Below are positions 35,601 through 47,320 of a stretch of 64,000 bases of DNA, in pieces (positions within the stretch are counted from its first letter, which is position 1; the number at the start of each line of letters is the position of its first letter). Under the pieces are notes generated by a model, which was not told the origin of the DNA, made no database searches, and was given only the letters and a program-made list of their open reading frames with translations. A program made the position numbers and the translations under genes. Source of the DNA: Allium sativum. Lineage: Eukaryota > Streptophyta > Magnoliopsida > Asparagales > Amaryllidaceae. The stretch is taken from contig CM060909.1 in the NCBI GenBank assembly GCA_030737875.1, positions 28,913,659-28,977,658 on the forward strand, given 5' to 3'.

Positions 35601-37339
35601 ATATCTCCTTTTCACATTTTACTTTGATTTTATACTAATTCCATTTCTAAATATCTCTTGTTTATTTAACAATATAAATAATCCCTTTTAATTCTATTTA
35701 TTTCATAAGTAAATATCTCCTTTTCAATTCTAATTATACATGTTTCCTTTTCAATTCTTGTTTCCGCAAATATTTTCTTTTATATTTGTTTCCACAAATA
35801 TTTTCCTTTCCTAAATTTCTTGGACTTCTATAATTATTTTCTTTATGAAACTCTTTTCTTTCCATATATAAAATCCATAGATTTTATATAAATAATTTAT
35901 TTTCAAAATATACTTTGAAAATCTCCTTTTCACTTCCTGGTATCACTTATGGTATAAAAATACCAAATCAAAAAGTTTGATCATCATCCAAACACACAGG
36001 GTCAACAATAGATGATATAACACATCATATATCAGAATATATGAAAAACGGTAAAATAAATGTTGAGGAATCCAGTTGGATCCCTCCGACCTGTTTCCCT
36101 GCATCCACAGATGTTACACAATATAATTCACATCAATTTCATTTCAATATGAGGTATTCTGATAAACAGAATCAACATCGGTTAACGATATATATAACTA
36201 TCTCGGTATTTTCAACCAACTGACTAGCAGTTCAACCAAACAATCAACACTCAGCAATTCAACCAATATTTATCAGTTCTAAAAATACTTTATAAAAATA
36301 TAAAGTGTTCAGAGTTAGTGAGATTTACTCACCTTGGACGGTTTATCGTTGAATAACGATAATCGGTCATTGATTTGGTTCAGACGTTAAATTTCACCAT
36401 AAATCCAAACGAGCTCCAATCCACTTGTGGTCAGTTCCATTGCGTAGTGCTCGTCCATACAATCCCAACGGATCCTGTTTCGTTAAATTTCGTTAATATA
36501 TGCAAAAGTTATGCTATTTACAATATTTACCTAATTTAAATGAATATATATTTAATTAAATTAATTAAATTATTTTTATCTTAATTAATTTCTAATTGCG
36601 TTATTAGCCAAATTACCTTCCTTGCCCTTCTAAAAAATCCTACTTTCCCATCTCTAGCCATGTCCAATTTTTCTTTAAAATTGAAAAACCATTTTAATAT
36701 TAATTAAATTTAATTTTCAAATAAAATATTTAAAAATATTCATTTAATTATAACTTAAAAATTTTAACCCGGATCAAAAATCTGCTTCCACTCATTTTAA
36801 AGTATTTTTCGATAAGAATCCAACGGTCCTTGTTTCGTGGAAATCCGACTTGTTTTGAAAAAGTTATAAGCTTTTTAAAGTTTATGGTTAAAAATTACGA
36901 AAATGCCCCTGGTCTATTTTAAATTCAAATTAAATTCAAATTAAATTTTAAATTTAAATTTAAATTAATCATCCCATCCGTCGGATCAGTTAGGGATAGC
37001 CAGGGAGAGCAGGAAACTATATTTTCCAAACTCAAGCCTTAGACATTATCCTCTCTGTCACCCTTAGAATGTTTTGATATTTATTTTTACAAATTCTATA
37101 TTAAGTATTATATATATGTATATACATATATTACAAAAATAAATAAATAAATAAATATTATTTAAAAACTTACCCCGAATCCCAAGCCTCTGCCTAAGAG
37201 TCCCTAGCTCCCCGTCTTGCCCTCCTTTCTCCTTTCCTTCTCTTTTCCCTATTTTCTATTATTTTATTATTATTTCTGCCATTGCCAAAGCTTGAAAGAG
37301 AAGGAGGAGGAGTGAGTTTAAAATGAAGGGGGGGGGGGG

Positions 37340-37347
37340 TATTTATA
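37340..37347 (-). promoter_or_regulatory. TATA box of D
   Basis: Minus strand GGCTATAAATACCCCC, followed directly by a C-run (minus strand) of 11 bases. Confidence 0.6.
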
Positions 37348-38548
37348 GCCGAAGGAGTCACATGGATTGCTGAGGTGGCGCGAATCTAACGGTCGAAAAT
37401 GGATGGCTAGGATTAATCCTTAAATTAATTAAATTATAAATAAATTTAATAATTTATGAATAGTAAAGTGTGTTTTCTCAACCCTATTCGGATGTTAATT
37501 TGACTTACTTATTGATAACTTATCCGAAATCTTTTTCAACCATGTTGTTCAATTTTTCTTGCTCTTCAATACTATATAAAAATATATCAATTTTGAATTT
37601 GTTTGAACTTTCAAATAATTTAAATTCAAAATTCAAAATAGTGTTTTGTGTTAGTTTCAACACCTTCCGGTCTCATGTTGGAGTATCAAACGATAACGGT
37701 TTTCAGAAATTCTTCCACCATCTGGTCCGGTTTTTAACGTACTTCAATCCTATGTATTCAAATCAAAAATCGGAGTTCGTTTAGATTTTCAAATAATTTA
37801 TTTAAATTTCGTTTCCTTAATAACTTTCTATATCCGTTATAGGATTTTCCCAGATTTCATATATAGCTAATATCCTATGTTTAGAATTTTCCTGGATAGG
37901 TCACAGGTTCCAGTTTTGCCGTTAGCATTAGCAAATTCCAATTACCGTCAAAATTTAGTTCAAATTTTGGCCTTTTATTTTTTCTTTTCCACATACGGAT
38001 GCCATTTTTGACGTAACTTGGTTGGTTACCTAATTTCATCATTTCGGATTTAATGAAACTGATTTCATCGAAATCCGAGTTCGTTAGCTACTACATCCTT
38101 TGTAAACGTACTATTTTAAATTAAAAATTTATCCTTTTATACTGCCAGTTCACATTATATTGCAGATCCACTAAATTTCTACCATTTCGGAATAACATAA
38201 AATATTCAAAATTATTGAAATTAAACCATTTAAACTTCCAAAACAATAAAAAAACATTTTTAAATAATAACTAAATGGTCAAAAAATCTGGGTCGTTACA
38301 CTAGTTCTTTAACCCAGTTAAAGAAAAGATTTATTTCTTAAATTTATATAATCATTGAATAATGATTTTTGATATTTAAAACCAAACTGGGTTTTTAATA
38401 AATCTTTAAAAGAAAGATTTAAGAATAAACTTAAAGGATTTATCTTTGATAAAATATGGCGAATATTTTATTAGAAGAATATTCTAAATTGGAATGTGGT
38501 GTTGGTTGTGTTTTATAACACTTGATTTTGATTATAAAAATACACGAG

Positions 38549-38585
38549 TTATTCGGAAAGACCGGGTTTAACCCATTCCGAATAA
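38549..38585 (+). other. Long hairpin in B 5' LTR
   Basis: Outer arms TTATTCGGAA/TTCCGAATAA (10 bp perfect), inner GGGTT/AACCC. Same structure at 60258-60294 (B 3' LTR), 48551-48591 and 56219-56259 (F). Confidence 0.6.
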
Positions 38586-39720
38586 TCACAAGTTGAAGAG
38601 GTGATTGAAGACCGACGATCTTCACATCGAATGGGTGTGTTGCTACTGAGACTCTTGATGGGAGTAGCTACCTTGAAGGGGCTTCAGTGGTGGCCGTCAG
38701 GACTATGGTTGATTGTTCGGATTTGGTTTTCGCTCAGACCCAGCAAATGGATGTGTGTCTGACATTGGATTTCGTTCCATGTGAATTAAATCGATTTCTG
38801 TTAATGCATGTCTGTTTGGTGGTAGATGATTTATTCTCTACTTAACACCCTGGTATATATTAATAGTGATTGATCGCATGACGTGAATTGTCAATGTGGC
38901 ACGCCAAGATGCAATTGATCAAGACTTTTGTTGAAAAGCAGGGCCTTATGGGATGATCAAAGTATAGCCTATTACGGCATAACTTTGTGTATATCGTGAC
39001 TTCGCGAGCCTCACACCCCAGTATGAGTCAAAAACGGGATATGGACCGTAGGGAGTGCACACGTTTCTTTCTAGCTAGTGGTAGTGTCAGTGCTTAAACT
39101 GGCTAACATTTTACTTATATGGATGATGGATTTTGAGGCGCCTCGGATTTTTATAGGTCGTTAGTGGTCATACTATAGGTTCAAAGGAACCGGGAAACGT
39201 GTGTTCAGGCATAACCAATCCACTGCCGATAGGCGGGGACCGGCCCTACCGCTCTAAGGGGTCACTGCGGGGGATCCTGAGGCATTTGCTAGAGTATCTC
39301 GAATCGGAGAGGAGCTTGCCCCTAGCCTCGACTCATGATGGAAATCCAATTTCCAATACGACCTTGCGGGATTTGTAGAACTAGTATGGCGACATGATAT
39401 ATGGTACCCATGCCGTCTAGGATTGATACATTTATATTTGAAATGTTTTTATTTAAACATATACACACTAATACTAAATCCTTTTTACCATATCAAGCAT
39501 CTTTTGACCATTATAAGGTAAAACCCTATCCTCCGGTTTGCGTTGCATTGTGTGATAGAACTTGGGTCTTATAATGGTTTCATTTTTCTAAAAAGCATTG
39601 CGCTGTTTAACGTTTTACTTTATTTTATGCACTGGCAATCCAATGGAGTAAACCAGTTCCGCGTTAGCGGCGTGGTCCTGTAATTAGCCTTATTATTAGA
39701 TAGTTAAGTTAAGAATTCTC

Positions 39721-39811
39721 ATACCAGTCCCATGACTGACCTGTAGTTTATTTCACTGGCAAACTCGGGTGCCCATATTTTTCACACGGGCAGTCGAGTA
39801 GCTTTTTGCAG
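39721..39811 (+). other. Acceptor-proximal conserved block, B 5' LTR
   Basis: Hairpin CAGTC-CCAT-GACTG at 39725-39738, then AACTCGGGTGCCC, CGGGCAGTCGAGTAG and TTTTTGCAG. Confidence 0.7.
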
Positions 39812-40179
39812 ATATATTTACAGGATTCTGGCTTACAGCTGAAGCGGTATTCGGAAAGCTCTCTATCTGTGTATTCCTTCCAGTTGTATATTTGTATTAT
39901 TTTTTCGCTGCTATTTAAATGTAATTTAAAACTCTGATATTATTGTATTTCTATTTCTGTAACAAGTATTCGTACTCTGTTACATTCTTGTACTCTGATG
40001 TAATTGTTGTAATCAGCGATAAAATGTTCTTCAGTTTATGTTTTGATGTGTGTTGTTCTTAAAGCAATCCAGGTTTTCCTTCACTGAGAAGTTTGGGTCG
40101 TTTCATTTGGTATCAGAGCTTTGGTTTACAGAGCTCAAGAACAAGACACATTGGAACCGAACGAAAGAATTCATCAGAG

Positions 40180-40200
40180 ATTGGATTAGTAATATCCAAT
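40180..40200 (+). ncRNA. HP1 hairpin, element B
   Basis: Arms ATTGGAT/ATCCAAT (7 bp), loop TAGTAAT; 60 nt downstream of the primer site. Same in F at 50274-50294. The loop resembles that of HP2. Confidence 0.65.
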
Positions 40201-40207
40201 AAGAATA

Positions 40208-40246
40208 ACTCGTTAGAGATAGGATCAGTAGTATCCTAGAACGAGT
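40208..40246 (+). ncRNA. HP2 bipartite hairpin, element B
   Basis: Outer stem CTCGTT/AACGAG (plus an A-T closing pair), inner stem TAGGAT/ATCCTA, loop CAGTAGT, 5-nt bulge AGAGA. See element A for the covarying partner. Confidence 0.75.
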
Positions 40247-40455
40247 GTGAAGAGTATTATTTTCTTTAAAAATAAAAATGAAAACAAATTTAGTTTTGAA
40301 ATTTTATCTTAAAATACGTATTTGAGTATATTATTATATTTTAATGTGGACAATCGAGTATATAAAATTTTGAATATACGAGTAATTAACGAATATTCAA
40401 AGTTTTAATATACTAGATAGATATAGAATCACACTCTAGTCGCCCGGAGATGATT

Positions 40456-40480
40456 CTGGTGATCGGTGCACCATCATCAG
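40456..40480 (+). ncRNA. Palindromic-loop stem-loop of B (candidate dimer-initiation site)
   Basis: Stem CTGGTGAT/ATCATCAG (one G-T pair), 9-nt loop CGGTGCACC holding the 8-nt palindrome GGTGCACC. An alternative local fold TGGTG/CACCA is possible. Confidence 0.7.
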
Positions 40481-40797
40481 TATTTATGTTCGAGTATCGA
40501 AAGTGGGATTTCTATATATTTTCATTGACTGGTATGAGAACCAAAACTTAGTTATTACACATTGCTGTGATTTGCACTAAAATATTATTTTTGACTATAT
40601 ATAAAAGTTATATATATTTGAAAAGTTAAACACCTAATTGATTGCTGGTTGTGATGTTTGATAATTAGCTTTACTAATTAAAAAATTAGAAGGATAATCA
40701 ATTAAAAAACCAGATAAAATTTTAATTAAGTTAGCTAATTAAACAATTTTTAGCTTCGTTCCTTTTCGAGGACGAAAAGATTTTAAGTGGGGGCGAT

Positions 40798-43563
40798 TGT
40801 AATAACCCGGAATTTTGCGGCCAATTTAAAATTTTTATTTTAGAAATTTTATGGATTTTATAAATTTAAAATAATTTTTTTAAATAATAACGAATAAAAT
40901 TTTATTTTAAAATGAATAAATTTAAATTCAATTATAAAAGGAGTTTAAAACAGCGCTGCAGTTTGAAATTTTGAATTTGAACTTTGACCGACTGTACAGG
41001 ATTCATTTTAAATCAGAATTGAGCGAAACAAGAAATATTTAAATCCGTTTAATCATATCTTTCTAACGAATCTGAAAAACTGAAATTTCACTTTATAATT
41101 TGCAAGTTATGTCTAGTTCAAAATTTAGAAAAGTCGCTGTGGAATTCATATATATTTTAATTAAATATATTGGCCTTAAAAATAGCCATTTTGCAAACGA
41201 CCTCGGTTTTCGACGAAACCACTTTTGTTGGAACCGGAATGTCAAATTATTGCAAAGTTTCAATTTTCATAATTTTTCGAATTAATATGTGAGCATGGTA
41301 AAATAAAATGTGTTTTGACTATTTTAGTCAAATTTAATCGACTTGAAAATGGCCATTTTTCAAACGATCTCAGAATTCGACGAAATTAGTCTTGCTAGAA
41401 CCGTATCGTCAAAACATAACTACAAATTATTTTTGTATAATTTTTAGAGTCAGTATGTAGCCCCGGTAATTTAAAATGTACGTTTGAATTATATATATTG
41501 TTTTATATTTTTATTTAAAGAAAAACATATCATAACAGCCGAATTGGGTTACAAAACATGTTCCATTGTGTCCGGGACGGGGGCTATTAGCTAGGGGCAA
41601 CACTCGTTTGGACGGATTTGGAGTTCGTGGTGTTAAACTGATATTATTTGAATTAAATAAATAAAATACTATAGAAATACGCTATAAATACTCGGCCAAA
41701 TACGCAAACCCTAAATTCAGAAATACTGCCGTCGTATACCCTTTTCAATGGCTGAAAACGCACAAAAACAAATCCTTAATTTCTTCCATCTCCTTTCGGA
41801 TTGAATCCTAACTCTAAAACTAAAACCGTAATGCTTTCCACGATCTTCATTTCTTTATGGATATGATCTGTTCTCGTGAAGTATTGATGGAGAATCGGGC
41901 CTCCAAACTCGCCAGTCTTCCGCCGCCGCCGTACTCGTCAGGGGTGATCGGAGTGGGCCCACTCTCCGGCGAAGGCGCGCCGTACTCCCCCCTCCCTCTT
42001 GACGTCCGCCGGTCGCCACCCCGTGGCTTGTGTTGCCGGAAAAACCTGGCCCTAGGTTCGAACCTGAAGTCTGAGAACCATCGGCCTTTGTCTGCTTAAG
42101 GTAGAAGAAGGATTGGCAAAGGTTAAGTGAATGTAATTAATTTAATTAAAAATATATTTAATCTTTTAAAGTTTAAATCGACATAACTTCTCCATACAGT
42201 GTCGGAATCCAACAAATTCAGGTGCGTTGGACTCGTGTCGAGGAGTACTTCATGATGACGCTGACTAGATCGAAAAACAGAGCAAACCAGATTTTGGAAA
42301 ATTTTCAGATCTGAACCGATCAAAGTTAAAACCATCGGTGAGATTTCTATCTATAAAAATAATTAAAATTTTATTATATTTCGTTATTTAAATTTCATGT
42401 GTGTATGTGAATCAAATTCAGATCTGAGTTGTATGATGTGGTATTTGTTGATTTTGTTGATTGTGATATATGCGTTTGGTTAAAATTAGATTTACATTTG
42501 GTTTGCATAAAAGCTTTGTTTATATAACGAAGATTCACATTTTTGTAGAACAGAAATAGATCAAACAAAAATTTACATTTTTGTTGAATAGAATTAGTTG
42601 AACAAGTGGAATCATTTCTGTTGAAACAAAATTAGCATTTTTGGCAAAGAATGGTTAGTGAAATAAAAACAACATTTTTAGAAGATGTGTTATGGAAATC
42701 AAAAATGACATTTTTTTATTAGAAGCTTGTTAGAAAATATAAACAACATTTTTATATAGATGTCACTTTAGTGAAAAAGAACAACATTCTTGTCAAGACT
42801 TGATGAGTGAATTTAAATAGGCATTTTTGGTCAAAACATGTTTGGTGAATAAAAAGATACATTTTTGTCAAAATTTGATAAGTAAAAAGGATAACCTATT
42901 TTGTCAAAACTTGAATTAGAGAAATAAAAATACAATTTTGGTCAAACTTGATTTGAGAAGCAAATATATATTGAAAATAAATGGGTTCTTTTATTTGCAT
43001 TCACTAATGCAAGTATACATTAAAAATAAAATTTGACCTTTTATTTGCATTCACAAATGTAAATATTCATATAAAATAAAGTGTGTTCTTTTATTTACAT
43101 TCACTAATGCAAATATTCACTAAAAACAGAATTTGTTCTTTTATTTGTATTCACAAATGCAAATTTATATTGAAAATAGAATTTGTTCTTTTATTTGCAT
43201 TCACTAGTGCAAATATGCATTAAAAGTAGAATTTGTTCTTTCATTTGCCATTCTAGTTGTGTCAAAGTTAGATTACAATAAAAAGGTTCATTTTTTTTTA
43301 TGGTTTACACTAAGCCATAGTTTTGGCAAAAATTAGAATATCAATAACATGGTCATTATATTGTTTATATTAACATATGGTTCGTTTAAAATTAGTATAA
43401 CAAAAGTATTCATTTTTATTGGTTGTATCACACATGGTTTTGTCAAAATTTAGTTATTAAAATAATAACATACATTCCTGTCACTTTAAGGGAATGAATT
43501 GAAAATGTTCATTTTAGCCATTATAAATGAGTGAATTAGAAAGGTTCATTTTTGGTCATTATT
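40798..43563 (+). mobile_element. 3' LTR of B, first piece
   Basis: Starts TGTAATAACCCGG after the polypurine tract and runs to TTATT (43559-43563) where F is inserted. U3 block 40950-41150, TATA 41683-41690, leader ORF 41857-42099, donor 42338-42339, 50-bp array 42990-43255. Lacks the 39-bp insert of the 5' LTR. Confidence 0.92.
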
Positions 43564-44450
43564 TGTAATAACCCAAAAATCTGGGCCAGTTTAAAATTTT
43601 TATTTTGGCAATTTTAGCGAATTTTGAATATTTAAAATAGATTATTTTAAATAATATCGACGAGAAAATTTATTTTGAATATATTAGAACGTATATATTA
43701 TACGCGTCGTCGTTAGAATATAAATAATTATATATAATTATAAATAGAATTGAAAATGGCGCGGTAGTTCGATAATTCGATTTCAAACTTCAATTGAATG
43801 TACCGGGTGCAAAACAATCCGGATTTTAGTGAAACCAAAAACATTGGGATCTATTTGATGATATCTTTCCAACGAATCCGGAAAATTGAGATTTCATAGC
43901 GGGAATCAAAAGATATGTCCAGTTGAAAATTATAAATAGTCGCTATGGAATTCAAGCCCTTAAAAATAGAAATTTTGCAAACGACCTCGAATTTCGACGA
44001 AACCAGTTTTGTTAGGTCCGTGTTGTCAAATTATTGCTAGGTTCCAAATTTCATAATTTTTCGAATCAATATGTGAGCGTGGCAAAGGAAAATGCGTTTG
44101 ACCAGTTTCAGTTGATTTTAATCGACTGGAAAATGACCATTTTTCAAACGGTCTCAGAATTGGACGAAACTAGTTTTGTTAGGACCATATCGTCAATACG
44201 AAGCTAGAAAATATTTTTCGGGAATTTTTCGAGTTAGTATGTGACCCCAGTAAATTGAAATGTGCGTTCAAATTCAATATATATAGTTATATGTTGGTTT
44301 TGAAGAAAACTGATCGAAACGATCGAATCAGCTTACGATACATATCACATTGTGTTCGGAATGGGGGTAATTAGCTACGGACGACAGGCGGCGGGTCCCG
44401 TTTTGAGGTCGAAATAAAAAGTTGCTTTTTGAAGTTTTAAAATAATAAAA

Positions 44451-44490
44451 TATATATTTATTAATATATCCTTACCTCTCTCTCTCTCTA
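44451..44490 (+). promoter_or_regulatory. Core promoter region of F 5' LTR
   Basis: TATATATTTA (44451-44460) followed by a (CT)n stretch, as in many plant core promoters with a pyrimidine-rich start region. F 3' LTR: 52120-52129, with one more CT. Confidence 0.4.
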
Positions 44491-44508
44491 CGCTCATAAC
44501 TGTCAACG

Positions 44509-44745
44509 ATGGAAATTAAAATAAAAGAAAAAAAACCGCGACTTCCACCACGTCACTCCACCCCTACGGCGCCGTCGCCGCCTGGCCAGGTCGCGCCACC
44601 TCCCCAAACGACGGGCCCCCCCTTTCATTCTCCCAAACGACGCCTAGCCCCCACCTCAAACCCAAATCGTTCGTCCAAGCCGCCGCCGCCTCAGGGCGAT
44701 TTTAGCCCTCCTCAGGCGATCGAGTTTAGGGCGGCGGGTTGCTGA
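44509..44745 (+). other. GC-rich leader with short ORF, F 5' LTR
   Basis: A 78-codon Pro/Ser/Arg-rich frame (MEIKIKEKKPRLPPRHS...). In the 3' LTR copy (from 52180) a 1-base deletion near 52275 breaks the frame, which argues that it is not selected as protein. It ends shortly before the predicted donor. Confidence 0.25.
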
Positions 44746-46232
44746 AGGTCGAGCTCACGTAGACGAAGCTCCTGGAAGCACTGGATCGTCGGCACGATGG
44801 CTGTGGGAGGCGCAAACCCCAACCCTAGGTGCTGAGCCCCATTTCGACGCCCAGAATTTCTACAGTGAGTTTTTCTTAATTTCTTTATCCAACCTTGTTT
44901 AAATTTATGACCATTTTATAATTAATAACATGACATCAAAATATAATTTTATATGTAACTTTGTTTTTTTTTTAAAAATAATAATAATAAGATCTTTAAA
45001 ATAGAAAATAGCAATGTATTGTTTATAGGATCGAAAATAGCATTATTTTTATAAAATACAATAGCATAATTTTTTAAAAAAACAAGGAAAGCATTGTTTT
45101 TGAAAAATAAAAAGTAGAATTGTTTTAAAGAAGAAAAATATACTTTGTTTTTAAAGTAGAAGAATAAACATACATTGTTTTCGAAGAATAAACATTTTTG
45201 AAAAATAAATATACAGTATTTTTAAAACTGAAAAGATAGGATTTTTATGAAATAAAAATATGATCTTTAAAAATATTTGTACGGTATAAAAATGTGATTT
45301 TTATTTATATCTGAACAGTATAAAAATGGGGTTTTTTATCCGTCTAGCGTTGAAATATAAATGTGATGTTTAATGTAAAAATCATTTGAAACAGACTGCT
45401 TGGAAGTACGAACAAATCCAGACTGTTCTGAATTTCAGAAATTCCTATGAAGGAGTGGAACCCTCTGTGAGAATTTCTCACTCTTCAATTTCTTTTCTAG
45501 TTATATATATATACTAGGATGCAGACGGTGCTTAGTAGCACCCGACACAATCGTCCACAGACCATGGACTTGTTTGTTTGATTGCAAAAATTAGTTAGAT
45601 GATTTGGTTTGAATTGAATTGTTTGGTGAATTAAATGGATTGATTGATGTGTGAATGGCGTGGGCCTTCACTAGACCGGGGATAAGGCTAGGCCTCGTCC
45701 CATTTCTAGTATCGTGCCATTATGCCGCCGAATTTTTTTAAAATATGTTAGAAAAATAAAAATATCATTTTATTTAAAGAATGAACTGAATAGAAATTCA
45801 TATGTTAAAATAAAATGTTTTATCGTTAAAAATATAATTTTTAACGTGAAGTGAATAAAATAAAATATTCATTTACAAACTGGACGGTTTGTTTATGTAC
45901 ACCTATTTGAAGGACATTGATTGGGACGATAAATTTTACACATCGCCCAACTGCACAAATAAAATCTGTGTTTGACTGTTTGAAACCCCACACGGGTGTT
46001 GGGATGAAATTTGAAGTTCACTCATCTTGATTGATTAAATATGTCGATCGATTGATTGACAGGCTGTTATAAGCGTTAGATATCTATATTTGATGCTTGA
46101 ACAGTGTAGTGCACTTTGGTTGATGGTTGATTATTTTTCAATGCTATTATATGTGTGTAATGTATGAAAATCCATATAATTAACTTTATATGGTAATTGA
46201 TTGGGCCTCATTCCAATTTGAAAAATAAAGAA

Positions 46233-46600
46233 TAATATAAAATAAAAGTTCATGTGTTGACAATACTCATCCATTGAGATTGGTCATGTGTTGAACGAAA
46301 TATTTTAGTAATAAAATTTACATCTTTATCGATATAAAATAAAAGTTCATGTGTTGACAGTACTCATCCATTGAGATTGGTCATGTGTTGAACGAAAGAT
46401 TTTAGTAATAAAATTTACATCTTTATCGATATAAAATAAAAGTTCATGTGTTGACAGTACTCATCCATTGAGATTGGTCATGTGTTGAACGAAAGATTTT
46501 AGTAATAAAATTTACATCTTTATCGATATAAAATAAAAGTTCATGTGTTGACAGTACTCATCCATTGAGATTGGTCATGTGTTGAACGAAATATTTTGAT
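46233..46600 (+). repeat. 97-bp tandem repeat, about four copies, F 5' LTR
   Basis: CATGTGTTGACA starts at 46251, 46348, 46445 and 46542, each followed 40 bases on by a second CATGTGTTGA. Same array in the 3' LTR (53930, 54027, 54124, 54221). Confidence 0.93.
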
Positions 46601-46723
46601 AATAACAACTATTTTGAAAAAGAAATATTTGAAATAGGATATTTGAAAATAGAAATTTATGAAGCCGTGTTGATTAGGTTGACGCCATTTTGACGTGAAC
46701 GATATTTATATCGATTTTATTCA

Positions 46724-46870
46724 TTTTGAAATGAATTGAATTGAAAACGATTTCGAAATGAATTGAATTGAAAACGATTTCGAAATGAATTGAATTGAAA
46801 ACGATTTCGAAATGAATTGAATTGAAAACGATTTCGAAATGAATTGAATTGAAAACGACTTCGAATTCGA
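46724..46870 (+). repeat. 27-bp tandem repeat, five copies, F 5' LTR
   Basis: GAATTGAATTGAAAACGATT...CGAAAT repeated; produces a spurious minus-strand frame of 9-residue repeats. 3' LTR: 54392-54540. Confidence 0.93.
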
Positions 46871-47109
46871 ATTGAATTTAAAGCGAATTGAAAACGAATT
46901 CAAATTGAATTGAAATTTGAATTGAATAGAAATGAATTTTAAAACGAATTTATAAAGAAGAATTCAATTTTGATTTGAATTGAAATAGAAGTTGAAATTG
47001 TTTTTGAAACGAATGCCAAACGATTTATATAGTTCGTTTTAAATAGAAATCGACGAAATATATATTATATATATTATATATATAATATAATGGCCTGAAT
47101 AGAACGCGT

Positions 47110-47320
47110 CGCACCGCGGCAGTTCGTGAATTTCGACCATTTATTTCAAACGGACATTACGGGAGATCCGACCGTCGGATTCTCCTAAAACCGGAACCGC
47201 TGGGTTCGTATCGAAAAGAGCTTTCTAACGAATATTAGAAATTTGAAATCTAACGGTTGGATTTGGAATTATGTCCAAATCAAATTTGAAAAAGGTCGAT
47301 GTAAGTGCAGTTCGATGGCC
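47110..47320 (+). repeat. Second U3-like block inside F 5' LTR
   Basis: Contains GGCAGTTCGTGAATTTCG, AACCGCTGGGTTCG, CTTTCTAACGAAT, ATTATGTCCAAATCAAAT and AAAGGTCG, the same order as the LTR-start block. It sits 3.5 kb into the LTR. Preceded by an AT palindrome (47058-47090). Also at 54778-54990 in the 3' LTR. Confidence 0.6.

Larger units (their letters stand above)
32431..36332 (-). other. Predicted 3.9-kb intron in D
   Basis: Donor CCAAG|GTGAGTAAAT (GT at 36332-36331), a full plant consensus; acceptor GAATTTACAG|GTATGC (32431). Confidence 0.45.
32097..38300 (-). mobile_element. Element D: solo LTR of an A-related family (6,204 bp)
   Basis: Flanked by CTAGT (32092-32096 and 38301-38305). 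On the minus strand it starts TGTAACGACCCAG and ends GGGTCGTTACA. No primer site or interior, so it is a solo LTR left by LTR-LTR recombination. The 3'-end region (32200-33500) aligns with the A LTR (7980-9300). Contains a minus-strand TATA box, splice-like sites, acceptor block and several simple-repeat fields. Confidence 0.93.
17947..39811 (+). other. Predicted intron inside B 5' LTR (now holding C and D)
   Basis: 5' site ATCG|GTGAGATTTC at 17947; 3' site CTTTTTGCAG at 39810-39811, with an alternative TTTACAG at 39822-39823. Before the nested insertions it would have been about 4.9 kb, as measured in the 3' LTR. Splicing is inferred only. Confidence 0.35.
38306..40105 (+). mobile_element. 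5' LTR of B, third piece
   Basis: From the CTAGT duplication of D to the LTR end TTTCA (40105). Contains the long hairpin (38549-38585) and the acceptor block (39721-39811). Confidence 0.9.
40106..40797 (+). mobile_element. Interior of element B (692 bp, cis signals only)
   Basis: Contents in order: primer-binding site TGGTATCAGAGC (40108-40119), hairpin HP1 (40180-40200), hairpin HP2 (40208-40246), palindromic-loop stem-loop (40456-40480), GAGGACGAAAAG (40768-40779), polypurine tract AAGTGGGGG (40785-40793). No open frame of note. Clearly homologous to the F interior (50199-51232) around these signals, less so between them. Confidence 0.9.

Noticed and set aside
40108..40119. tRNA gene at the TGGTATCAGAGC sites
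   Set aside because: Only the 12-13 nt complementary to a tRNA 3' end is present, directly after an LTR; it is a primer-binding site, not a tRNA.
46721..46903. Minus-strand frame of 9-residue repeats (FSIQFISKS)
   Set aside because: Produced by the 27-bp DNA repeat, whose length is a multiple of three; not a protein gene.
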